Assembly (NCBI GenBank): GCA_022457155.1
Contig: JAJGOT010000349.1
Span: 248,001-312,000 of the forward strand
Length of the DNA: 64,000 nucleotides
DNA from: Cladopsammia gracilis
Lineage: Eukaryota; Cnidaria; Anthozoa; Scleractinia; Dendrophylliidae
Direction: 5' to 3'
The translations under genes were made by a program, and so were the position numbers. The notes beneath the pieces were generated by a model. The model saw only the letters and a list, made by a program, of their open reading frames with translations. It ran no database searches and had not been told where the DNA came from. Each line of letters opens with the position of its first letter. The stretch's first letter is position 1. This document shows positions 9,155-24,100 of the stretch, in pieces.

Positions 9155-12100
9155 CTGATCATAACAGAAAAAAAATGTTAAAAGCTAGTCCATTTTGTCT
9201 ATATTAATAAAAGTGAATACGCCTACATGTAATTGAAGAAACAATGAAATTCTGAGAAGAAAGCTTGTTAACTATGCATTTATTGGTATCAAAAGACTTT
9301 CCTTCCCTTCCCAAAAGATTTTTAAGGGACGATTTTAGGCATACTGTCTTCATCTTCTCTTTTAGCGTAATTTAATACAAGCGTAACTAAGGTTGGTAGT
9401 GAACATTGTTATCAAAGCTAGATGTACGCGTAATTTCCGTCTGTCAGATTTAGCATAATGTATGTAATATTAATTTTAACTTCAGCCTCAATAAAATTTG
9501 TTAAAGGGAAAAAAAAGGTTGCAGTAATTTTCTATATTTTCCCTTAAAAACAATAAAACATTGGAAAAAAGCCTTCCCTTCCCAAAAGATTTTTAAGGGA
9601 TGGTTTTAAGCATGCTGTCTTCATAAGCACAAATCTTTTTTCTTCCTCTTATGGAAACAATTTGGTTGCATTGTTCATGGTCAATACTATTACATGTAAC
9701 CCAACAAGAATTTGAGTTAGGTATATATAAAATATATTAACCAATGTACATAAAAACTTACTCTTTTGCATGGAAATGGTTTTCTTCATAAAATTTCAGA
9801 ATAAAATTTTGACATGTGTCAAGCAATGAAAAACTAGTGTAACTAAACATAGAACCACAGCAAAAACAATATTCATCATTATTGACAGTCAACTCAACTG
9901 CAAACTGCACTCCACCACAACCTGCAACAGCAGTTCACAGATGGAATGGAAGCATGTGTCACAAGAGTTTAGGAAAACATGATGATTTGTGCTCCATTAA
10001 ATTCAAAACTTCAACATCCCCCCTCCCACATGAGCATTTGATCTGTTGAATTCCCATCCCCTAGGCCAATAATATTGCATTCAAATGCCCTATCCAAGTG
10101 CCGGATTTTGATGATGAAATGCCCCTAAATATCGTGAATAAATCAAAGGCTCCTATGTACGAAATTTATATAAATAGAAGATTCTTCCTGAAGAGTTTCC
10201 TCATTCATGTCACATAAAAGCTTTCAAAAAGCAGAGAATTGCTAAGTATAGAATCTCCACAAATTATAACATCCACCAATCACTCTTTTTACAGTGGGTA
10301 TCTTCAGCAACTGTCTCTTGTATGGTACTAAGCAAAAAATGAATATTCAGAAGCTGTGAACGCCACTTATAGGTTTCTGGTATCTTGTCATGGAATGACA
10401 GGTTTTTTTAGTCATTGCTTTAAATTGGTTTATTTTGAACTTTTACAAAATAAAAGATAAAAAATGCTTCAAATGCATCATGCAAGAGAAGCTTTTCCAT
10501 TTGCTAAACTTGGTCTAGGCTTTTTATTATTTTACAGAGCAGTCAAAGAATTGATGAGTAAACCAATTTAAACATTGCATCATCCAGCTTCTCTTGTTTC
10601 AAACAGTGCGTATTTGTGTCACGCTAAGACGTGTTTTTTTTAATTTGAAACAAAAATAGCTTGATTTGAACTTTTACACATGGCAGCTTAAAACCAACAT
10701 TAATACATTGCTGTATATAGCCTTTTTGGTAAGTTTTGAAAAATTCCTTTGAAGCCTGCAGATTAATTTTAATTTTTCAGGGCTTAAAGCCCAAGGCACT
10801 GGTAAGTGCAATAACCAAGAGAAGTTTACAGCTGATGGATGGAAGGAAGGAAGAGGTGAAAATTTGCATATCTGTCCCCATACACAAAATCTAATTCAAT
10901 GCTTCACGAGATAAGGACATTTTGCATTTATTCTGGTGTATGACTTGATAATTGGTAGCAATGTAGTTGCCTTTACTGAATGTTCCAGTTTTCTAAGAAT
11001 GTACATTGTACATTTCTTTATTGTTGTTTACTCTTCAACAAACCTTTGAACTCCTCCACAACAAAGATGTGTATTTTGCCGGTCATGAGAAAAATATTTT
11101 AAACTTGACACTTCTGGATCAAATTACCCACCCCACCCAGGCAAAGTTCATATTCCCCACCCCCTGCATGGTTCATACAGGTTTAAAGAACTTTTCCAGG
11201 ACTTTATCACAAAATTCAAGGAGTCCATTCCCTCATGAAGAGCGCCAAAGTCGAGTAAATTTCACGCTTCGAGCAACGCATCAAGCTACATTTCCCTCAT
11301 GGTATTGTTTGCTTAGAGGGGGGCTTCAAAATACTCTTGGGAAACCCCATTGAAGGCGCGGTTACTTAGATACTTTCAATAAAAAGCACTGAATTGTCCT
11401 GATATAGAAAGCTTTGCCTTTGAGACTTCAAAAGCGTTTCTCGGCCGATGTTAGATTGTAATACAATCTTTTTAATCGTTTGATGTCAAAATGAACTTGT
11501 TTTGCTTTAGTCTCAAAGATTCAAGGACTCTTTCATAAAATTCAAGCACTGCACCTACAAATTCAAGGGGTTTTAAGGACAAAATCATTTTCAAGGACCT
11601 AGCAGTTTTTCAAGGAGTATTCCAGGCCAGTGCGAACCATGCCCTGGGCACAAAAAATAGTCAAATGCCTGGGGTATGCCCAGGAAGGGGAGCAGGGGAG
11701 CAGGGGAGGGAGATGTTGAAGTTTCGAACTGATTGGCGCATTATGTGTAGTGACATTCACTTCACAAAGTTTTGTTGTTAGTACATACATGTAAAGCTGA
11801 TCTACCATGCTGAAACAGCAAAAACTACCTTGCACAGAGTTTCCTCAATTCTTCATCTTCTTCAGCAGATAGGTCTAGTGCCATATGAAGCCTCTGTTCA
11901 AACCCCGTCTGGGCTCTTGCTTTCTGTGCCACTTTCTTTTGCTGACAAAAATAAAATATACTTCTTACAAAATGGGTTTGGACAGGTTTTGCACTAGAAG
12001 TGGTGACACCCACTAAATCACTCGAAGGCAATATTTGCAACAAAAATCAATTCACTTAATTATTAAAGGGATGAAAAAGCAAAAAAATAGCAATCATCAA

Positions 12101-15100
12101 ATAATACTGTAAAACATTAAAACAAAAATTATTGTTAATGTGATTCACGGAAAAAATAGCTACATTTTGGCTGATTTCCTTATTGGGTTTTTGGACTTCA
12201 CTGTTGGACTCACTGTTGGTTTCAAGAAACAAATAATTTTCTTAAATCTAATAAGCCCTACATATTTTAATAGCAAGAGTAATTAAGTAACACCTTTACT
12301 TAATCAAGGCAGTCTGTTCAGTACAAAGCCACTAGTATCATTGAGAGCCATTTTTAAAATTTCTAAAATAATTTACATATATAAACAGCGTGAAAATATG
12401 AGACAAAAAACAATGGCTGGTTAACTTGAGAACTGCAGAATCATTGTTTGGAAAAACCAAAACTAAAATGGCATGGCCTCTTCAAATTGAAATAAGAACT
12501 TCTCAGTGCTCGACCTTAACTTTTTGGCTTACTAGTCCTTGGGCTAGTGGGGTCTGAAATTCACTAGCCAACAGGCATCATCTGCTCAAATTTTACTAGC
12601 CCAAACCCATTTTTTAATAGTCCTGGACTAGTGGACTACCACCAAGATCGAGCACTGCTTCTAGAGCAAGAGGATCAGAAATGGTAGTAAAAATCTTCAA
12701 CCAAGTGGTGTGGTATAGAACAGAAGGCAGTCTGTTCCCACTGACCACTGTCTGGCGCAAATTACAACATCACTTCCTCTGCATTTAAAGGGAACCTCCA
12801 TTGTCAGAACAAATTCACGTTAAATTGTTGGAAATAAAGTCGAAATTTACATTTAAAAATAAACAGGTGCAAATATAATTTTAGAGTACAAAAAATGGAA
12901 ATGAATATCGCCTATTTTCGCTTTTAAATTTCCTGCACACTGCCATTTTGAATATTTATGACGTGTTACAGTTGCTGCTATTGTTAAGAATAGAAGTTCT
13001 TTTGTATGCAACAATGGCCCTTATCGTAGATGAGTATGCCACGCCAACATATCAGCGGTTTCTCGCTTTCTTGACCCTATAGTCTCATTTTGATGTTTAG
13101 GCTCATCGTCGTCAGAGGTTCTTGTAAACATCAAAACAAGACTATAGGGTCAAGAAAGCGAGAAACCGCTGATATGTTGGTGTGGCGTACTTATCTATGA
13201 TAAGGCCATTAGACAACCGTAACACATCATACATATTCAAAATGGCAGCGCACGGGAAATTTAAAAGCGAAAATAGGCGATATTCATATCCATTTTTTGT
13301 ACTCTAAAACTATATTTGAACCTGTTTTTTAAATATTTTTAATTTAGACTTAATTTCCAACAATTTAACGCCAATTTGTTTCGAGACCTGTTTCATATCA
13401 GCGAATGAAAGAATTTTGACAGATAAAAGTGTAAATTAAAGTTACTAAAATTGGGCGAAACCTCGCAACATAGCCCCTTTAAGTCTTATTTGTACCTGTT
13501 CACTGGTTTGCTTGCTTTGCTCTCCCTCCTGCCTCACCATTTTAGTATCATTTAACAAATCCATCGGTCCACTGTTCTTTCTGGGATGATCTTTATTCAA
13601 CAAAATAGAGATATTGGTCAAGCTCTGTCCCTCAAGGACAATAGTTTGAGGTGAACTAGAGGTGGCATGTGCATTGTGCGCACCCTGCTGTGATCCAACA
13701 GAGTTAAGGCTTTCCACTGATGAGCTAGGAGTCAATGAAGGTATTGAATCTGAACCAACAGCAGCTGTCACATCTTGAAGTGTTATTTCTACAGGTTGTG
13801 AGGGAGCAGGTTTAACTTGCTCTGAAGTATCTGATGATGGTGTTTCAGGTCTGTTAGAAGTCACTGAAACAATGAATCGTCCCTGAACAAACTCACTCGT
13901 GGAAGACGGAGCTTCTGATTTCTCAACTGAAGCATTTGCTATTGACTCATCATCTGATGAAGTAACAGAATCAGGTTTTTGTTTGTCTGTATTTAATTCC
14001 TCTCCTGATAACTGAGATTCAAATTTTAATTTGTTTGGTAATGCCTGTTCACCAGAAACAGAACTATCAACAGGATGAAATCCATATGTTGGAGTCTGAG
14101 GTCTAGAAGAAGTTTGAATTTCAAGTGGCAGATGTTCTCCATTAGTCTTGGAAGCACGAACTTCAAAATGAATTTGTGATTGTTCTCCATCTGGAGGAAT
14201 CAGAGTTGATGGTTCTAGGTCTGATTTTTGGTCATTACTACAGTCATGTTCTGTAGTAGTGACATCACTAGTGTGTTGTTGCTGCAAAGATGAAAGACTC
14301 TTTTTTCCTTGCAAATTTGCATGTGGCAGAGCCTCACCAGATGGTTCCTGTTTAGGTCCTGTCTCAGGTTGTGTTGAAAAGTCTTTGTTTGATTTATTGC
14401 ATACAACTTCAGTCTGTGAACTCGTGTCTGTGCTGATGCTTGTATTCACAGCTGAATGTGTTTCAGTTTCTTTATTTTCTGATTTGACTTCAGATGATGA
14501 GCTGCTGTTTAAAACAGGATCTTCAACTTTTTTAACAGTAAAACGTCTTTTAGCGATTCCAGATGAAGGAACAACAGACCCCACATTGTCAACATGTGAC
14601 TGTGTTGTTTCAATTACTTTATTTTGCATGGTAGTTTCTGTAGAGGCTGGCTGTGGTGTTATTGGAATGTCCTTTGCACCTTTTTCTGTGCCCAATTCAA
14701 CATCAGATTTCTCTGCAGGCAGAACAGCACTCTCAGAGTCCTTCAATGTAGTTATACCCTCTGTGAGAGACACTGTCTTGTCTTCTTGAGGTTGTTTAAC
14801 TTGCTGTGGAGGAACTGGATTCAGTACAACTGGCTGCCTGGCTTTTTCTTCAACCTTTGATCCAGATATTGCTTGGACAGGAGACGTATCAGGCGATTGT
14901 TCTGGAGTATTAGGCTTTTGATCAGAGACAACAAGCTGTGCAGCGTCAGAAATAATTGTTCCTTTTTCAGGCAGAGCTGAGGTTGTCTCAACCTTAGCAC
15001 CAGATGCACTGTCAACAAAAAATGGCACTTCTCTTGGATGGGGGCTCTCCATTGTCTTCAACACAAAAATAGAAAACATTTTATGTTCACACACTGAATG

Positions 15101-18100
15101 TCAGCAAGCATTATTTGAAGCACTTTTAGAGTTATCACCTGCTCAGTAATTTGGGTATAGATAGAAAGTCATCACTGATAACACTCTATGGCAAGGATGG
15201 CTCGTCACTGCAGGTTCAAACAAAACTTTCTGAAAATTGTGCGATGACATGAGGCAAGATTAAGTTCTCCAAGGGGTAGTCAAATTTTAAACTATGAATG
15301 TGAGAATGAAGCCAAATTTTGACACTTGCATAGAAACTCTTGGGTCAAAACTGGACCCCAAAAAAATCCCATATTCTTTTTTATTTTGAAAAATACTCTT
15401 ACAATTTTATAGAGGCTCAGAAGTTTGAAATTTGAAAGATTCAATATGAACAGTTTGACTAGATTTTGAGAAACCAACATTTTTTTAAAACAAAGGACAA
15501 TAAGCTGGCATTGCTATAGTGAAACAAAACGTTGATCACATTTTATAAACTTGGTGAAGTAAGCAATCAAAGCATGTCTTCCCTGCAAAACATACACCAC
15601 ACAGCAAAAAAACTGTTGCAAGCCTGCTTAAAATGTAATCAATGGAATGTGCTAATTAATAATGAACCACATTCTTACAAACTTCCTTCTCTTTCTACCC
15701 AGTCATTAAGCTGATCCTCCAAAGAATTATCTACATGCACAAGTTACAAGTACTGCCAGTAATATTAATACCGGTTAAGACATTTAAATCCACAAAGGGA
15801 TTACCTGTTGTAATGTGGCCCCAGCACTGATGGTTTCTGATGCGATCTGGGTATCCAACACTGGCCTTTCACCGGTATTCTGTTTAGCTTTTTGTAAGAT
15901 TTTCTCTTTAGCTTCACCTATCACTCGACGAAGCTGGTCTTCAAACAGCTGTTTGTTGCACTCCTGCAAGTAGCCTGCTTTTATCTGTTATACATAATGA
16001 GAAATTTAATATGAGTGCAAACCACTTCAAAGGCAGAAATTCAGAATAGCTGGAAAGAACTGATGGAAATGACTTTGAAGAATAAAATCTGCTACATAAG
16101 ACTACATGATAGATACAGATACACACTACCCTAATGTCTTAACTTTCACAAGGGTTTTAATTTTGTATTTTCATGTATTGTCAAAGTTTAATGAAAATTA
16201 AACCTGCAAAATTAATCCACTGAAAGAAAATTTTAAGGGACCACTTTCTTGCCCTACTTTAAGTCATTTTTTGTCTTTTTTTCCTTAATTATTTTAACTT
16301 TGTTAACAGTTTAATGCAACATCAAGATCAGTTTTGAGTACTGGTAAGACAACCTTTAATAAAAAAACATGCGCCAAACTAGAAACAATACATTGACATG
16401 TTGTCTAAATGGTAACAGCTTAAACAATTGTCAAGGAGTCCTTTGGTGAAAGCTTCCAAAATTGTTGTTTCTTTGTATCCAGAACTACCTGGCCAGACCA
16501 GTTAGTTTGTTAATAGAATGCAGCATTTTGAAGACCTGGGGTCAATTCAATATATCTTATACAAGTGTAATTTACAAGTGTAGCCATTGTTTCAGAGGTT
16601 GAAAACAGCAATCACACTTGTAAATTACACTAGTAAAAGTTCTATTGAATTGACCCATGTTCTGGCAAGTCCATTAAAAGGGTGGATACTACAGTACGTG
16701 TATGTGACCAGTCGGGTTGACCAGTTCTGACAAATAACGGAATAATAATTACTATATGGGGTGGTCTGGCTGGCCAATTCTGACGAAATGATATGTGTTC
16801 TAAGTGTTAACAGTAAAAAATAAAATAAAAACATCATAACTGCATGAATGCACAACTTCAACACTGTTCATCGATTAGGTCATTCTTCAATTTCATTCAT
16901 TACAAAGTTTACTCATTATTCCTATCTTACATTCAAAAATCAAATCATGAATTTTTCTTTTAAGATTGAGATTTGAAAGGATTTCCTCCACCATATTCAC
17001 CATGTTCCCCAAAAGTCAAATTTAAAATAATCAATTTGGTTTATTCTGAAATAAATCATTATCTTTGATGATGCCATCTACAAAGTTACAGTAATCTATA
17101 TGTAATTCAAGAATGGAACATACATAATCTTCATTCACTCATGTGTGTGAAGTGCACTGACTGCAATAAAATTATTTGGATAATTTAGCCAGTGAATTTC
17201 AGACAATTTTTGCTAATTGTGAACCTTGTGAAAAGGCATTAGTTACGGGTAGTAAAAAAAACTTTGGCTAGTGTGTTATGTATTGACACTTAAGCTAATG
17301 GAAGTACAAAAAGCAGGCACTAAAGGATAGAAATCAATGTGGAATTGGGCACAACAAATGATGAGATGCAAAAAAAACAAGGTAAGGGGGGAGGTTATTC
17401 ACTCACAATTTCCTACATTTCCATGAGATAAAGTTGGCAAAGATATCAGTCTGGTCAGACAATTTTGTTCCACATGGTTTATCTTTGTTGAAATGTCCAT
17501 GATGTTCAAAACTAACCATGGAAAGTTTTCCATGTTTCACAGAAAGGAAAGATTTTCTGTCTCATTGAATTTAATAGTGTTCCGCCCAGATGACGTCGTA
17601 TTTGGCAGCATTGCATTGTGGGATCGAAATGCGGACAAATATTTCAAAATGGCTGCCTCAGAAACACCAGTTTTTGCGATTCCTGTACATGTTGTGGATA
17701 ATTGTCGAGTTGTACCCAAGAACAGTGCTTCGTAGCACCTGTTTTTTCGTAGCTACCTGCATTGTTCTTGAATGTTTGTACGCATTTCAATCCCATGATG
17801 CTGCGCACCAATTCTATTTTTAGAATCTGGGCGGAACGCTATTGCAGCAGAACTGCCCAGTCTGTCTGTCTGTCAGGCCAGGTAAAGCTTTTACCAGTCA
17901 AAATACCATATATTTGTCCAATGACAGGTTGTTTCTTGCAGCCTTGTAAGTTTGTACTACAGTCGGACCTCTATTAAGCGGCCACCTATTAAGCGGCCAC
18001 CCTCCCTTAAGCGGCCACTTTCCAAAGTCCCGAATTATTTGTCAGTAAAGTGCTGTATTCGATACCTCTATTAAACGGCCACCTCTATTAAGCGGCCGCG

Positions 18101-21100
18101 GCCACCTTTTTTTTGCTGTTGCAAGTTTAGTATTTATTGTTTTTTACCTCCATTAAGCGGCCAGCAAATTATCTTTTCAAGCGAAATGGTGACAGATAAT
18201 ATGAAGGTGATAGAAGTGAAGTCAGAAGTGAGTTGCAAAATGATGATCTAGACTTTCAGTTCGTTTCAGAAGACACCTCAATCAGATGGCAACTACGACA
18301 AGGAATTAGAGGAGCCATCAATCAAGAGCCTTGCAGAGGCCATGCGCATCACCGATAACTACGACACTTTGCCCAGTTTCACGGTTACCAGGACCTTGCC
18401 CTATCTATCGGAGAGGCAAATGACTTGATTTCTTCGTTACAACTCCGAGCTCCACAACGGCAAACAGCAGTGACGGATTATTTTAAATAAATCATCCGTG
18501 AAATATTTTGAGCTAAAAGTTTTACAGACTGTTGATGAACAAAAGGCCTAAGAAACTTGATGTTTTGTTACATAGATTTGCATATTTTTCTGTACATACT
18601 CAACACTAAAAAAAATACTGTACTTATCGACTACATGCTCTCTATGTTAGAGCTACAATTTTGCACGGACTTGAAATGCAATTTATCCAATTTATATTGT
18701 ACCTCTATTAAACGGCCAACCTCTATTAAGCGGCCACTTTTCAAAGTCCCGAGGGTGGCCGCTTAATAGAGGTCCGACTGTATGAGATATTGGTTTATAC
18801 ATAATTACAGACCACATCACTGCAAAGTGAAAATTTACATTTCACTAGCCACTATAATACTCAAATTTTTCATCTTGAAGACAAAACATTGTTTTTGGGC
18901 CTGTTTATGGAACAGTCAAAATTACCATGTTTGCAGCGACTTCATCTGGCTCATCATCATCAATGCCAAACTTGAATGTTATCCTGTTATTCTTGTAAGT
19001 ATCAAAAATGCACTCCACTACTGGCTCCTCAGTTGTCCCCTCGACCCTCTTCAAATAAATTTTGGGCAACCTCTCCTTCTTGACTGGCTTTGCACCAGTT
19101 TTGTCCTTTTTCTCTGCTGCTACTGTAATTCCTGAAGGAGCAGGTGCTGATATGGATGAAGCATTAACAGCTCCACTCAGACTGCCACTGGTACTAGATG
19201 CTGCAGAAGTTCCAACTGAAGAAATATCACTGGATGCAGATGCCACAGAAATAGCCGAGGACAAAGATGACGAGTTTGAGGCATACCCAGAGGATATGGT
19301 GCCCGTTTCAGGTATAGAAGTGGTGAATGTTGTTTCAGTTGGAGTGGTAAGAGCTGGAGAAGGTAAAGCTTCCACCTCCTTCGAAGAACAAAACAACAAA
19401 ATCACAATGATATTATTGTTAATAAGTTACAACCAGTGAACACTTAAACAGTTTCATTGCAGTGTCTCTCCTCCCTACAAAAATATTCTACTTATGAAAC
19501 CATTGACATCCAGAAAACAGAAAACAGCCATGATTTAATAGTGCTTGAAATAACATAGGCATGCAATGCGTGTATGAGTTATTTTGAAAATTAAGTTATC
19601 CTCTGAACAATATTAAATTGTGTGTTCCAGAAAATATCCATACCTCCCCCACAGATGGTCAAATAAAAATTCCAAGGGGAAGGGGGACTAAAAGGCAGAA
19701 ATTTCCGAGGGGTTGGGGGGTGTCCACATGAATTTGTCCGGGGGGTAAGGAAATTCACTGAAAAAATCGTAAGCAAGGCACAAAGTAAACTTATTATACT
19801 TACGTGAAAATCTTTGAACGGATGAAGTTGAATGGCTGAACGGCAGAAGAAAAATTTCGAATGGCTCGAGTGAACGGCTGAACAGCAAAATCATTATTCC
19901 GAGCGGCTGGCTGTGAATGGCTAAAAAAAATCTTTCGAACGGCCCGCGCTGAACGGCTAAACGGCAGATCAAGAAAAATTTCAAATGGCTGGCTGTAAAC
20001 GGATAAAATGGCTATCGAAAAATCTTGAGTGAACAATCAATCAAAGACACGAAGGGATATACAGTTCCGATGAAATTTGACCGACAGCAACAAAGGCTAT
20101 CTTTGAATGATAAGATGTCAATATCGGCAAGTTGTAATATTCCCACGAAAAAAATTATCCGAATTTTTAAAGAAGACAAACGGTTATACAAAACAATAGC
20201 TAGTGTGCCAAACACCCAAACAAAAGCGGTCAAAAACAGGTTGAAGACCAGAGTTTTCTGACAACAAGCATGCAAAACCAAAATGATTCTTGGGTCATTT
20301 ACGCTCAGTTGCCGACAGCAACAATTAAAATCAAAACCCGAGTCTTTTTCGGTCTTAAAATCAAAACTCTTCATTAAAAAGTAAATTGCAGGCTTAATGA
20401 TTACATTTACCAAGCACTTTTATAATATCAAGGATGATGAAACCATAAGTTCGAGCACTGTATGTACTAACCGAAGCGGAACAGAACTCTACATTGTACA
20501 TTTTGCTAAAATTTACATACAAAACAGTGTTGGTAACGCAACACACTTTTTGACTGTCCGCTTCTAAGAATTCTGTTTTCTTTGTAGTTTTGCTGGACAA
20601 AATTAAGACTAAGCTTTTCCAAACACCCTGCATTCATTTCCAAATATCGTTTCAGCAATAGAATGACTACGTGCTCTGGAGGTGCTTCGCATCTCTTTTT
20701 GAAAAGCGAGATGTCTATATTCAAAAGGTTTCAAATTACTTTTGACATATGCAAATTGCGTGGTGAGCGAACAAAAAGACTAGAGCTCTTTCGATAGCCG
20801 TAAAAATGGCTGGAAATCTTTTTAATCCTTTGTCAACGGATAAGCGTAGCCGTTAGTTTTTGTCTAAAGGGATAAAAACATTAGCCGTTCGAACAGCTGA
20901 ATATTTTTTCCTAACGGATAGCCCTAGCCGTTCGAACGGCTGAAGATGTTTTTCCAACGGCTAGCAGCAGCCGTTAGAATGGCTGAAGATTTTTTTTTGA
21001 ACGGCTAGCAGCAGCCTTTTGACCGAACAGCCTCCTGCCATTCGTGAACGCAGGGCAAGTGAACAGCTTCAACAGATAGCCGTTAGTATCGTTTTTGCGC

Positions 21101-24100
21101 GAGATGTCTCTTATGTTGTGTGTAAACCAAGTGAACGTTTTTTTTTTAAGCATGACACAGTTGGGAATTTGAAAAGGGTAAAAAGAAAAGTCGGAAATTC
21201 CTGGGGGGTGGGGGGGGGGGGGGGGTCGTCAAAGAACTCCCTGGAATGGAAATTCCAGTGGGGTGGGGGGTCTAAACTGAAAGACCATCCGTGAGGGAGG
21301 TATGGATATTTTCTGGAACCACACATTGTGAAAGCAAAATCACACTAAAAACAGCTTGCAGATGTACTTTTTCAAATCCTCCCCCACCCCCTACCAAATA
21401 CAACTGAGATCACGCACTCAGACAAAAAAAAAACATTTTGGTGGAAAAGCCTGCTGTTTGATTCTAGAATGGATCTTTATTTTTTGCAGTCTTGAGGGTT
21501 AGGATAAAAATAGACTGGAAAAACAAGTTTTTTGGGAGGCTACCATTTTGAGCCACCTGTTTCTATAATATTAACCAGAAACGTTTTGCACAGAAATTTC
21601 ATCCATCCAATATAAAAGCTACTTATTTCCTGGCAATTTGCATCTACGGTGTAGTCTTTTAGAATTTGTTTTTATTTGCACAAAAGAAACGTGGAAGAGT
21701 TGCCCTGGGCCTGGATGACGCAAAATAATTGCCATAAACACTGGTGTATAAGCCGCACTCACAGATAGGCGGCACCTCAAGTTTTAAAGCTCAAATTTTG
21801 GAAAAAAGAAAAGTTTTTTTTAAAATAAAAATTTAAGTCAGAGAATTGGCTAAATAAAACATGAGCTAGACTTTGCTTCTATCCATTGAATCATCAAGTA
21901 TTAAAAAAAGAAAACCACAGTTTTTATCACAGCTATGTTCGTTTGCCCACCATTCATTCAGGCTAAAACAAGCTTGGTAACAGTGCAAGTTTCTCAACCA
22001 CATGTTTTCATTCAGCCTGGTTACTGAGGTTAGCCAAGATGGCCGCTTGTTTGCAGACTTTTTTTGTTGGCTTCTTTCATTCCTCTTCGGAGTTCCTTCG
22101 TCACTAAAAGCTTCAAAATGTTATTAAACCCAACACTCAAGTTCATGCATTACGTGTTCAATGCAGATTGCTCAATTCTTTTGAGGCTCAAAAAGTCTGG
22201 TCAACTTATATCACCGGAAAGTACAATAACCTTTTTCAGATGTTCCCGCAGATAAGCTGCACCCTCGACTTTGAGCAAAAATTTTAGGCAAAAAGGTGCA
22301 GCTTATACACCAGTGTTTACAGTAATCTAAAGTATTTTAAAATTTCAACACCAAACCACAAGCCAGTTGAATTAGTAACACAAACATTCTTTAGGCTAAT
22401 ATTTTGAGCCATAATGTCAACCAAGAAAAACTAAAGTCTTTCACAGAAACTTACATGTAATGCATGCAAAATGACTCTGGGTTATTTCCTGGTAAATTGC
22501 AACTAATATTATTTATTAAACAACTGTTTTTATTCTCCACAACAATAGTGTGCAAAAAAGAAACCCATGAACTCATGACAGCTGTATTATAAACAATGTA
22601 AACATGGAGAGTTTTGCACCTAGACAAGCACAGTAGAAGGTCAGGTGACAGCAAGCCTTTAAAACATTGTACCACATGGACAGATGATGTTGAATACATA
22701 CCATTGGAGGTACTGCAACAGAAGTAGCCACAGCAGTGGGGTCTGTTCCACTGATCACATCTGGAATCACTTCCTCCACAACACTGGCTGCCTTCTGTCA
22801 AATACAAATACATTCCAAGAAGTTACACACTATTTTAATGCAAGGTTCTCCCTGTCTTTCAGTTCTGGCCCCGGTTGTTCAAAAGGTGGATAGCACTATC
22901 CATTGGATAAATCACTATCCAGTGGATCAGTATTAACAAAATCCTTTGTGTTATCCACTGGATAGTGATTTATCCGGTGGTTAGCGCTATCCACTTTTTG
23001 AACAACTGGGCCCAGCAGGTTAAAATGTGGCAAGTCAAGACTCTGCTGTTATCACTGATATTCCAGGTAGTATTGAATGGTGTTTGGGACAGTACATTTT
23101 ACTGTTGACCTCCTGATAAGGACAACCCTGTTTAAGTTCCATAATAACAATCCCCATTAAAGTAGAATAGTAAGGGCATCAAAATTACAACAATGATTTC
23201 AGCGACTGTGAAGGTGTGCCAGCACCAAAATCATCACATACTCATCTCACAGATCTAAACTCGGGAAGAAGAAATGCCTGCTTTGCACCTTATCACTTCT
23301 TATCAGAAAGCAAAGACTTTGACAAAATGGAACATTAATTTGCAGTTTTCTTTTGTTAGCATCATGGCATAAATTCAATGGCTTGCAATCCAATTTAGTA
23401 CTAAACAACAGAAGAATGTAAAATATATGCTAACCTTTTCAGCAGCAGTATCTTGGGATACAGGAACTATTCCCTCATCAATTGTTCCATGTGGACTATC
23501 TGGACATTCTGCTATTCCTTCCAACTTTTGAAGTGTGGGATCAATAACATGCTTTACACCCAAACCAGTCGGCATGTTCACACAAGCATCAGCTGCTGTT
23601 GTCTCAGGCTCATCTCCACTCTCTTTCTCCTCCTTGTCTTCTTTCTCCTTGTCTGTTTCAGCTGACTGTTGTTCTTTATCACTGTCTTCCCCTTCAGCTT
23701 TGATAGGCTGTTCTTCATTGTCCAGCTTCTCTTTTTCTTTTTTCTCCTCCCCAGACATTTCCCTTTTAATATTGCGGCGATTCAACATGACTTGGGCAAT
23801 GCGGTCTCTGATTGACTTGGTGACTGCCTTCTGGTCTTCATCATAAATGAAGCCTTGACGAACCTGCAAAAACACAAACAAAGTGCACATTTCATTACTC
23901 AACCCTTTAACTCGTCAAGTCAGACCTCCAGTCACATGATGTAGTTCTAACTTTGGAGTTCACTGATTAAGTGTGAACGTAAAGATCAAAGCTACAATGC
24001 ATTATGCACCTACTTATCATGCTGTTAAGTTTTAAAAATTTTAGAAGGCATTTCTTATTAATATGCCACTAGTAGGAGGGTTGTTTGGACCGGCAGTTTC

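Noticed and set aside
11006..11353. 115-codon ORF in WNK intron 12
   Set aside because: No recognisable domain, and the opposite strand carries the gene; probably chance.
14259..14789. 176-codon + strand ORF opposite WNK exon 11
   Set aside because: It is antisense to a well-supported coding exon and its composition mirrors that exon.
23560..23620. KLHL3-type acidic degron in WNK exon 7 (DEPETTAAD)
   Set aside because: It only loosely resembles the vertebrate WNK acidic motif and the surrounding charge is low-complexity.
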